From Actinomycetota bacterium (lineage in GTDB: Bacteria > Actinomycetota > Acidimicrobiia > Acidimicrobiales > Ilumatobacteraceae), in assembly GCA_009701715.1 (NCBI GenBank), contig WLJO01000005.1, positions 32,917 to 96,916 on the forward strand: a DNA stretch of 64,000 nucleotides, in the 5' to 3' direction. Positions within the stretch are counted from its first letter, which is position 1. Each line of letters starts with the position of its first letter. Position numbers and translations under genes: made by a program. This document shows positions 57,515-64,000 of this stretch, piece by piece. The notes under the pieces are model-generated. The model was not told where the DNA came from and did not search any database. It was given only the letters and a program-made list of their open reading frames with translations.

Positions 57515-57644
57515 CTGCCCCTCCTTCCGTTGTCCCTACTGGTCTTGGTCCGTGATGATCCGCTCGACAGCACGCCGAACGGCGACGAGAGACCCCAAGG
57601 AGCCTGCGGAAAGTACTGCTCAGCCTAGCCGAGTCCCGGGATTG

Positions 57645-58055
57645 TTACAGATTGGGGAAGAAAATGCCGAGTTCTCGGGTAGCGGAGTCAAGGCTGTCGC
57701 TGCCGTGCACGAGGTTCTCGGTGAACAACACGCTGAGATCGCCACGGATCGTTCCGGGGGCCGCCTTCAGCGGGTTGGTGGCGCCCATCATGGAACGGAC
57801 CACCTCCCAAGTGTTGTCCGGACCCTCCAGCGCGATTGCCACCACCGGGCCACGTGACATGAAGGTCACCAGTTCCGCATAGAAACCCTTGCCCACGTGC
57901 TCCTCGTAGTGCCGGGCAAGCGTCGCCTCGTCCAGCGTGCGCAGGTCCATGGCGACAACCTTCAGGCCCTTGGCCTCGAAGCGGGAGATGATCTGGCCGG
58001 CGAGGCCACGCTCGACAGCGTCGGGCTTGAGGAGAACGAGAGTGCGATCTGACAT
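57645..58055 (-). CDS. ndk: Nucleoside-diphosphate kinase
   Basis: 136 aa, standard length. It transfers the terminal phosphate from ATP to other nucleoside diphosphates through a phosphohistidine. H117 lies in the signature NLVHGSDSLDSA, and TLVLLKPDAVERGL opens the fold. It stands between folC and mreB, the same order as in other Actinomycetota. Confidence 0.97.
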   Translation of the reverse strand: MSDRTLVLLKPDAVERGLAGQIISRFEAKGLKVVAMDLRTLDEATLARHYEEHVGKGFYAELVTFMSRGPVVAIALEGPDNTWEVVRSMMGATNPLKAAPGTIRGDLSVLFTENLVHGSDSLDSATRELGIFFPNL

Positions 58056-58111
58056 AGGAATCCACAGGCTACGGCAGGTCCCGGTGTTCCGGATTCGGTT
58101 TCCCGGACGAC

Positions 58112-59407
58112 CTAGGGGATGACCTTGCGGAAGTGTGGACGGGCAGCACCCACCACGTAGAGCGAACCAGTGACCAACACCGCATCGTCGGCTGTCCGCT
58201 CGTCGAGGGCCCGGTCACACGCCCGTTCCACGCTGTCGAACGCGAGCACCCCGCTGCAACCGATCTTCGTGGCCGCTGCAGCGATCTCCTCGCCCGGCAG
58301 ACCCCGGGGGGACGGTGCCGTACAGCAGATCACGATGTCGAACTCGTCGGCCCGGAGTGCTTCCAGCATCGCCACTGGTTCCCGGCCCCGCAGGCACCCC
58401 ACCACGAGCACGCGCTGGCCCGCCGGGTCGAAGTCCGTGAAGAACACGTCGGCGCACACGTCTGCTCCGGCCGGGTTGTGAGCACCGTCGAGGATGACGA
58501 GCGGCTGGTACCCGACTACCTCGAAACGGCCGGGCATGAGCACCCGGGAAAACCCCTCGTTCACCACACCGGCGTCGATCGGAGCGCCGAAGAAGGCCTC
58601 GACCGCTGTCAGCGCCAACACCGCGTTGTCGGCCTGGTGCCGGCCGTGGAGCGGCACGAACACGTCCGAGTAACTGCCGTTCGGCGTGCGCATCTCGACG
58701 ACACGGCCGCCGAGCGCAAGTTCGTTGTCGACCACATCGAAGTGTTCGCCCCTCCACCACGCTGCGTCGTGCGGTCGGGCGAGGAACACCTCCACGAGTT
58801 CCGGATCCCGTTCACCGATCACGACGGTCGAACCGGGCTTGATGATGCCGGCCTTCTCGGCGGCGACGTGAGTCTTCGTCGGACCCGCGAACTCCGTGTG
58901 TTCCAGGCCGATGTTGGTCACGACAGCAACACGCGCGTCCACGACGTTGGTGGCGTCCCAAGCGCCGAGCAGACCTACCTCGATGACCATGACGTCGACG
59001 GCTTCGTCCGCGAAATGACGGAACGCAGCGGCAGTGCATGCCTCGAAGTAGCCGGGACGTACGCCGGCGAGCACCTCGAGATCGGCGACCGCAGCAATCT
59101 GTTCGGCGAATGCCTCGTCCGAGATCGCCTCGCCGTCGATCATCAGCCGTTCATTGATCCGCTCGAGGTGGGGGCTCGTGTACGTGCCCACCTTGAGTCC
59201 CTGCTCCATCAGGAGCCCGGTGATCATTTGCGAGGTGGATCCCTTGCCGTTCGTCCCCGTTATGTGGATCACCGGGGCACAGTGCTGGGGGTCACCCATC
59301 ACCGCGCACAGCCGGGTGATCCCGTCGAGCGACGGGGCCTCGATGCGACCGGTCTTTTCGTACGTGGCGTGAGCGTCGAGGTACGCGAGCGCTTCTGCGT
59401 AGGTCAT
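58112..59407 (-). CDS. folC: Folylpolyglutamate/dihydrofolate synthase
   Basis: 431 aa from the ATG at 59407, 7 nt after the clpX stop. It adds glutamate to folates and may also make dihydrofolate. Mur-ligase fold: P-loop ITGTNGKGSTSQMI, YTSPHLERINERLMIDG, VEVGLLGAWDATNVVDARVAVVTNIGLEHTEFAG and ILDGAHNPAGADVC in the C-terminal domain. valS, usual between clpX and folC in Mycobacterium, is absent here. Confidence 0.94.
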   Translation of the reverse strand: MTYAEALAYLDAHATYEKTGRIEAPSLDGITRLCAVMGDPQHCAPVIHITGTNGKGSTSQMITGLLMEQGLKVGTYTSPHLERINERLMIDGEAISDEAFAEQIAAVADLEVLAGVRPGYFEACTAAAFRHFADEAVDVMVIEVGLLGAWDATNVVDARVAVVTNIGLEHTEFAGPTKTHVAAEKAGIIKPGSTVVIGERDPELVEVFLARPHDAAWWRGEHFDVVDNELALGGRVVEMRTPNGSYSDVFVPLHGRHQADNAVLALTAVEAFFGAPIDAGVVNEGFSRVLMPGRFEVVGYQPLVILDGAHNPAGADVCADVFFTDFDPAGQRVLVVGCLRGREPVAMLEALRADEFDIVICCTAPSPRGLPGEEIAAAATKIGCSGVLAFDSVERACDRALDERTADDAVLVTGSLYVVGAARPHFRKVIP

Positions 59408-59414
59408 CAAGGGA

Positions 59415-60701
59415 TTAGCTCGCGGCGCGGCGCGGCCGCGCGGTGCGGGACACGACTTCGCGCGGGATGAGCGTGGGGTTCGCCTTCTCGAGTACCGACG
59501 GCACGTCGATGATGACGCGGCCGACATCGGTGCGACCGGGCAGGTCGTACATCGTGTTCAGCAGCACCTCCTCGAGGATTGCCCTCAGGCCACGTGCACC
59601 GGTCCCACGACGAAGCGCCTGGTCCGCGATGGACTGCAGGGCGTCGCCGGTGAACTCCAGCTCCACCTCCTCCATCTCGAAGAACTTCTGGTACTGCTTC
59701 ACCAACGCGTTCTTCGGCTCCACGAGGATCCGCACGAGCGACTCACGGTCGAGGGAGTGCACCGCCCCTATCATGGGAAGGCGACCGACGAACTCGGGGA
59801 TCAGACCGAACTTGAGGAGGTCCTCGGGGAGGACCTGGGCAAACATCTCGCCCGGATCCTTGTCGAGCTTGGACACCACGGATGCGTTGAACCCGACGCC
59901 GCGTCGCCCGATGCGCTGCTCGATGATCTGCTCGAGACCGGCAAATGCCCCGCCGCAGATGAACAGCACGTTGGTGGTGTCGATCTGCAGGAATTCCTGG
60001 TGCGGGTGCTTGCGCCCGCCCTGCGGGGGGACAGAGGCAACCGTTCCCTCGAGGATCTTGAGGAGGGCTTGCTGCACACCCTCACCGGAAACGTCCCGGG
60101 TGATCGACGGGTTCTCGCTCTTACGGGCGATCTTGTCGATCTCGTCGATGTAGATGATCCCGGTCTCGGCCTTCTTGACGTCGTAGTCGGCGGACTGGAT
60201 GAGCTTCAGGAGAATATTCTCGACATCCTCGCCCACGTAGCCGGCCTCGGTGAGCGCCGTGGCGTCCGCAACGGCGAACGGCACGTTGAGCAGCCTGGCC
60301 AGTGTCTGTGCGAGGTGGGTCTTGCCGCAGCCCGTCGGGCCGAGCAACAAGATGTTGGACTTCTGCAGTTCCACGTCGTCACGACGGCCGACGGTGCCGC
60401 TCGCCTGGAACTGGACCCGCTTGTAGTGGTTGTAGACGGCCACCGAGAGGATCTTCTTCGCGGCGACCTGACCGACTACGTACTCATCGAGGAAGTTGGA
60501 GATCTCGCGCGGGGTAGGGAGTTCCTCGAAATGCGTTTCCGCGGTATCGGTGAGTTCTTCCTCGATGATCTCGTTGCAGAGATCGATGCACTCGTCGCAG
60601 ATGTACACGCCGGGGCCGGCGATGAGCTTCTTGACCTGCTTCTGCGACTTCCCGCAGAACGAACACTTCAGCAGCTCGCCCGTATCGCCGAACTTCGCCA
60701 A
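59415..60701 (-). CDS. clpX: ATP-dependent Clp protease ATPase subunit ClpX
   Basis: 428 aa with an apparent TTG start at 60701 (TTGGCGAAG, GGGGGAG upstream). The four-Cys zinc finger is in [10 protein letters not shown] and [14 protein letters not shown]+ domain: Walker A GPTGCGKT, Walker [12 protein letters not shown], pore loop GYVGEDVE, and sensor segments. It unfolds tagged proteins and feeds them to ClpP, whose gene ends 22 nt upstream. The IGF-type ClpP-docking loop lies in the C-terminal half near [13 protein letters not shown]. Confidence 0.96.
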   Translation of the reverse strand: MAKFGDTGELLKCSFCGKSQKQVKKLIAGPGVYICDECIDLCNEIIEEELTDTAETHFEELPTPREISNFLDEYVVGQVAAKKILSVAVYNHYKRVQFQASGTVGRRDDVELQKSNILLLGPTGCGKTHLAQTLARLLNVPFAVADATALTEAGYVGEDVENILLKLIQSADYDVKKAETGIIYIDEIDKIARKSENPSITRDVSGEGVQQALLKILEGTVASVPPQGGRKHPHQEFLQIDTTNVLFICGGAFAGLEQIIEQRIGRRGVGFNASVVSKLDKDPGEMFAQVLPEDLLKFGLIPEFVGRLPMIGAVHSLDRESLVRILVEPKNALVKQYQKFFEMEEVELEFTGDALQSIADQALRRGTGARGLRAILEEVLLNTMYDLPGRTDVGRVIIDVPSVLEKANPTLIPREVVSRTARPRRAAS

Positions 60702-60723
60702 CGCTCCCCCTCAGTACGGCTCG

Positions 60724-61368
60724 TCAGCGGATGGGACCGGTACGGTCCACAGCCTGCCGTGTCGAGATCACGGTGTCGATGATGCCATATTCGAGGGCGG
60801 CACCCGCTTCCATCACGAAATCACGGTCGGTGTCCCCGTGGATCCGCGAAATCGGCTGGCCGGTATGGAGCGAGAGGACTTCCTCGAGGAGTTCACGCAT
60901 CCGCAGGATCTCCCGGGCGGCGAGTTCGAGATCCGTGACCTGCCCGTACCCGACCTGGCCGTAAGGCTGGTGGAGCAGCACTCTGGCATGGGGCAGGGCA
61001 AGACGCTTGCCCTTGGTGCCGGCAGCGAGGAGCACCGCGGCTGCCGAGGCGGCCTGACCCAGACAGATCGTGGCGATGTCGTTCTTGATGAACTGCATCG
61101 TGTCGTAGATCGCGAAGAGCGAGGTGATGTCCCCACCGGGGCTGTTGATGTACAGGCTGATGTCCTTGTCCGGGTTCTCGGACTCGAGGTGGATCAACTG
61201 CGCACAGATGAGGCTGGCGATCGTGTCGTCGATCGGCGTCTGCAGGAAGATGATGTTCTCCTTCAGCAGACGGCTGTACAGGTCCATGCCGCGCTCGCCG
61301 CGACTGGTCTGCTCGATGACGTTGGGAACCATGTAATTGTGGACGGGATCGAGCAGCGGGCTGGACAT
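60724..61368 (-). CDS. clpP: ATP-dependent Clp protease proteolytic subunit
   Basis: 214 aa from the ATG at 61368, one base after the tig stop (TGAcATG), with GAGGAGG upstream. Serine peptidase of family S14: S108 in [11 protein letters not shown]133 in LLHQPYGQ and an Asp near 181-183 in GDTDRDF. The motif has AASA instead of the common AASM. The first ~25 residues hold the propeptide/axial-loop region. Only one clpP copy is visible here, though many Actinomycetota carry two. Confidence 0.96.
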   Translation of the reverse strand: MSSPLLDPVHNYMVPNVIEQTSRGERGMDLYSRLLKENIIFLQTPIDDTIASLICAQLIHLESENPDKDISLYINSPGGDITSLFAIYDTMQFIKNDIATICLGQAASAAAVLLAAGTKGKRLALPHARVLLHQPYGQVGYGQVTDLELAAREILRMRELLEEVLSLHTGQPISRIHGDTDRDFVMEAGAALEYGIIDTVISTRQAVDRTGPIR

Positions 61369-61369
61369 G

Positions 61370-62731
61370 TCAGGCCTCCTCGGCGTGTTCGTGGTCGTCG
61401 TCATCGTCGTGATCGTGCGTGTGGCCCAGCACAAGCTCACGGTCAAGCGGCGTACCGGCATCATCCACGATCTCGATGTGGTGCAGCAGCCAGTCGAGTG
61501 CCTTCGACTTGCGCAACTGAGCAACGAGGTCGAAGACGGCATCGTTCTTCTCGTATGCCTTGCGGACGTCCTTGGCCTTCATGCTGGCACGCATCGCGAT
61601 ACGGGCGTACTCGGATTCGATGTCGGACTCGTCAACCTCGACCTGCTCGGCCTCGGCAACGGCACGAAGTGCGAGGTCCACGATCACGGCCTTCGTCGCC
61701 TGCTCACGGAAGGTTTCGATGAGGGTGTTGGTGTCCTGACCGGTTGCGGACATCCACTGCTCGACCGAGATTCCCCGGGTCTGGAGATCCTTCACGAAGT
61801 TCTCTACACGGGCCTGTAATTCTTGGTCCACCATTCCCTCGGGGGGTGCCTCGTCCACGAGTGCCGCGAGTGCCGTGGTGGCCCGCTCGATCAGGGCCTG
61901 GCGACCCTGGTTCAGGCGCATGGCGCCCAGACGGGTGCGCACGCTCTGCGTCCACGCCTCCACCGAGTCGTGCTCGGGGAGGTTCTCGGCGACCCACTCG
62001 TCGGTGGGCTCGGGCAGCACGAGTTCCTGCACGTTCCCGACCTTCACGCCGAAATCTGCCTCTTCGGCCGTTCCCGAGGGCATAGCCGTAAAGCTGACGG
62101 AGTCGCCAGCGGTTGTGCCGATGAGGTGATCGTCGAAGCCCTCGGCGACCCAACCGCGCCCGATCTCGTACAGCCAGTCCTCGGTGTTCAACCCCGGTAC
62201 GGGCTCGCCATTGCGGTGTGCCTCGAGGTCCATCGTGACGTAGTCACCCTTGGCAGCCGAGCGCTCCACCACGGTGAGCGTGCCGTGACGACGGCGCTCG
62301 GAGTCGATGGCTTCCTGCACCTCGGCATCGGTGGGCTCAGGGTTGGGAAGCTCGATACGCAATCCGGCGTAGCCGGGGACCGAGACCGTCGGACGCACCT
62401 GACAGGTGGCATCGAAGGTCACGAGACCTTCCTCCCCACCGCCGGTGATCTCAATGTCCGGGGAGGCGATCAGGTCAACCTCGTGCTCACGGACCGCCTT
62501 GGCGAGGTATTGCGGAATACCGTCCCGAAGTGCCTGCTCGCGGGCCGGGGCGAGGCCGATTCTCGCCTCGAGAATCTTGCGCGGGGCCTTACCGGGACGG
62601 AACCCGGGAAGCCTCACCTCGAGGGCCAACTTGCGGAACGCGGCGTCGATGTCCTTGGCGAACTCGGCGTCGTCGACCTCGACGGACAGCTTGATCTTGT
62701 TTCCCTCGAGGGGTTCCAGTGTGCTCTTCAC
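61370..62731 (-). CDS. tig: Trigger factor
   Basis: 453 aa, GTG start. A ribosome-bound folding chaperone with peptidyl-prolyl isomerase activity. The ribosome-binding domain has the signature [11 protein letters not shown] near 44-54, the FKBP-like middle domain is at about 150-240, and the helical C-terminal domain follows. The C-terminus ends in a His/Asp/Glu-rich run ([17 protein letters not shown]), which may bind metal. It is followed directly by clpP and clpX, the classic order. Confidence 0.96.
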   Translation of the reverse strand: MKSTLEPLEGNKIKLSVEVDDAEFAKDIDAAFRKLALEVRLPGFRPGKAPRKILEARIGLAPAREQALRDGIPQYLAKAVREHEVDLIASPDIEITGGGEEGLVTFDATCQVRPTVSVPGYAGLRIELPNPEPTDAEVQEAIDSERRRHGTLTVVERSAAKGDYVTMDLEAHRNGEPVPGLNTEDWLYEIGRGWVAEGFDDHLIGTTAGDSVSFTAMPSGTAEEADFGVKVGNVQELVLPEPTDEWVAENLPEHDSVEAWTQSVRTRLGAMRLNQGRQALIERATTALAALVDEAPPEGMVDQELQARVENFVKDLQTRGISVEQWMSATGQDTNTLIETFREQATKAVIVDLALRAVAEAEQVEVDESDIESEYARIAMRASMKAKDVRKAYEKNDAVFDLVAQLRKSKALDWLLHHIEIVDDAGTPLDRELVLGHTHDHDDDDDHEHAEEA

Positions 62732-62802
62732 AGGCGGCGAAGTGTAACGGCCACCGGTGGATTCGGAGGTGGGCGGTCCCGATAGGGCATGATGGTCTAC
62801 GT

Positions 62803-63078
62803 ATGACCATCTGGAAGCCGCATGCCCTCGCCAAGCCGCACGCGAACCAACTGGAACTTCGCATGGGAGACAGGGTCCGTTCGACCGTTGAGCTCACCGG
62901 CGTGCCGGTCGGCACCGAAGGCAAGGTGATCCTTGCGAATGGGTTCAACTGGCAGCGATACCGCGTGCAGTTCACGAACGGCATCGAGCTCGGGGACCTC
63001 GACGGCCGGAATATCGAGCCGACCGGGCGCACCGCACGACGACTCGAGCGCGCTGCTCGGGTCAAAGCCCGCCGCTAA
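62803..63078 (+). CDS. Small KOW-like hypothetical protein
   Basis: 91 aa from the ATG at 62803, divergent from tig. Not firmly recognised. The segment MGDRVRSTVELTGVPVGTEGKVILANGFNWQRYRVQFTNG has the Gly-rich turn and spacing of KOW/SH3-like RNA-binding barrels, followed by a basic helix (TARRLERAARVKARR). It is small, soluble and basic. A nucleic-acid-binding role is a weak inference. Codon use matches that of neighbouring genes. Confidence 0.6.
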   Translation: MTIWKPHALAKPHANQLELRMGDRVRSTVELTGVPVGTEGKVILANGFNWQRYRVQFTNGIELGDLDGRNIEPTGRTARRLERAARVKARR

Positions 63079-63148
63079 CGCACCTCCTAGCGACCCGTTT
63101 CGCAACCTATTCGTAATGTAAGCCTGCGCGCTTGCTAGCCTCTCGGAG

Positions 63149-64000
63149 ATGCGCGGAGCAGCCTTGACCCGGATTCGGGCCCGACGGGCCATTGGCGTGG
63201 TCCTCCTTGTCTCGGTGCTGCTCGGCGGGGTGTGGTCCGTGCCCGCCGTCGCCGAAAGCTCCAAAGAAGTACGCGCCAGGGCCGCTCGGATCGCGGATCA
63301 GATCGATCGCATCGAGCGTGAATTCGAGAAGTTGGCCGAGGGCTACAACGAGGCTGCCGCCCAGGCAGGTGAGCTTGATGTCGAGCTCACCGCCAGCACC
63401 GCCCGTGTGCAGGAACTCGAGGCAAACCTCGGCGGTATGCGGGAGGCGCTGCGGGACTTTGCCGTTCGGATGTTCGCGTCCGGCGGCGACCTCGGCGGGC
63501 TCGGCGAACTGCTCGGCGGGAGCACGCAGCTGACCGACACAGTCATCCGAGATCAATACGCGTCGATCGCCCTCACCTCGGGCCAACAGGCCAGTGACCA
63601 GCTGGAAGCGACGCTCAACGAACTGAACACGGCGAAGCGAAAGCTGCAGCGGCAGAAGGATGCAAAGGCCAAGCTCGTGCAGACCCTCGAGAATCGCCGC
63701 GTCGCCACGGAGGCAAAGCAGAAACAGCTCGAGAGGCTTCAGGACCAGACCAACGCTGACCTCAAGCGGGCTCTCGCCGATGAACAAAACCTCCGCGAGG
63801 AGCGCGCCCGCCGTAAGGCCGAGGCAACATCCAACGTCCGCCCTCGGACCGGTGGCAACAACGGCGGCGGCGGCAACAACAACAACGGCGGCGGCAATAC
63901 CGGCGGCGGACGTGGTGGGAACAACGGCGGCGGTGGGAACAACGGCGGCGGCGGGAACAACGGCGGCGGCGGGAACAACGGCGGCGGCGGGAACAACGGC
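63149..64000 (+). CDS. Exported coiled-coil protein with Gly/Asn tail, partial
   Basis: The frame from the ATG at 63149 is open to the window end (284 codons). A signal peptide at about 12-36 (IGVVLLVSVLLGGVWSVPAVAES) is followed by a long coiled coil from 40 to 235 (IADQIDRIEREFEKLAEGYNEAAAQAGEL, KRKLQRQKDAKAKLVQTLENRR). The Gly/Asn linker then begins near 235. This N-terminal layout is seen in wall hydrolases with NlpC/P60 or M23 domains, and such a domain may lie beyond the window. That is inference. No catalytic part is visible. Confidence 0.75.
   Translation, partial: MRGAALTRIRARRAIGVVLLVSVLLGGVWSVPAVAESSKEVRARAARIADQIDRIEREFEKLAEGYNEAAAQAGELDVELTASTARVQELEANLGGMREALRDFAVRMFASGGDLGGLGELLGGSTQLTDTVIRDQYASIALTSGQQASDQLEATLNELNTAKRKLQRQKDAKAKLVQTLENRRVATEAKQKQLERLQDQTNADLKRALADEQNLREERARRKAEATSNVRPRTGGNNGGGGNNNNGGGNTGGGRGGNNGGGGNNGGGGNNGGGGNNGGGGNNG
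63920..64000 (+). repeat. 18-bp tandem repeat coding Asn-Asn-Gly4
   Basis: Four full units (AACAACGGCGGCGGNGGG) and half of a fifth run to the window edge; the first unit differs by one base. Each encodes NNGGGG. The wider 63850-63919 stretch has less regular Asn/Gly codons. Copy number may vary by slippage and the tract is likely a flexible linker. Confidence 0.9.

Noticed and set aside
56156..57628. A 490-codon plus-strand frame opposite mreB
   Set aside because: Antisense to a clear MreB with all actin-fold motifs and a strong ribosome site.
62732..62802. Possible tRNA gene upstream of tig
   Set aside because: tRNA genes often lie there in Actinomycetota, but no cloverleaf or T-loop sequence is visible in these 71 bases.
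63739..63996. A Pro/Phe-rich minus-strand frame
   Set aside because: It is only the reverse reading of the Asn/Gly tandem repeat.

Overview
The window is high-GC bacterial DNA with dense genes, short or overlapping junctions and many GTG starts. Several blocks follow actinobacterial gene order: eno-divIC, DUF501-ppx, and tig-clpP-clpX-folC-ndk-mreBCD-mrdA-rodA-rne-rplU-rpmA-obg-proB. Together with a mycolate-free style cell-wall set, a molybdenum hydroxylase system and an F420-type luciferase-like enzyme, this points to Actinomycetota, and I would guess Acidimicrobiia. The taxonomic guess is inference; no rRNA or tRNA gene was seen in the window.

Layout. 1-632: the end of enolase and a DivIC/FtsB-type division protein. 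375-2948 (minus): a coupled four-gene unit with two small exported Thr/Pro-rich proteins, an ApbE flavin transferase and a ferric-reductase-like haem membrane protein. 3085-5748: a drug-type ABC exporter. 5880-14896: a molybdenum hydroxylase (cox-type) region with coxS, coxM, a MoxR ATPase, a VWA protein, two XdhC-type proteins, a MocA-type cytidylyltransferase and coxG, interrupted by an SDR, an FAD oxidoreductase and an NlpC/P60 protein. 14919-16932: DUF501, ppx and a GNAT acetyltransferase. This is the partner block of eno-divIC, so about 14 kb separates genes that are usually neighbours. 17337-24772: crotonases, a DUF885 peptidase, a Nudix hydrolase, cytidine deaminase, an LCP ligase and upp. 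24794-29980: a phosphosugar mutase, a PfkB kinase and an M1 aminopeptidase.

29981-32108 is an accessory pocket: a truncated, frameshifted RHS remnant, an AT-rich palindrome and a Fic gene. 32117-38833 holds isoprenoid and wall genes (polyprenyl synthase, uppS, murJ), a second MoxR-VWA pair and a SIMPL lipoprotein. 38907-43879 holds a luciferase-like oxidoreductase, the missing molybdopterin large subunit (coxL-like, 33 kb from coxS/M) and an MFS exporter. The exporter is controlled by a divergent TetR regulator at 43938.

44563-62731 is a long, nearly continuous minus-strand housekeeping block for proteolysis and folding (tig, clpP, clpX), folate (folC), nucleotides (ndk), the elongasome (mreBCD, mrdA, rodA), RNA processing and ribosome (rne, rplU, rpmA, obg) and proline (proB). 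Two breaks stand out. A dGTPase gene on the opposite strand sits between rpmA and obg. A deletion scar at 50921-51350 joins the first ~77 codons of a radical SAM gene to what looks like the tail of its usual DUF2344 partner. The window ends inside an exported coiled-coil protein with an 18-bp tandem repeat.

The most unusual points are the dispersed cox system, whose large subunit carries SYRGWGQ instead of either known CoxL signature; the ApbE/ferric-reductase unit with two unrecognised exported proteins; the radical SAM scar; and the RHS-remnant/Fic pocket.
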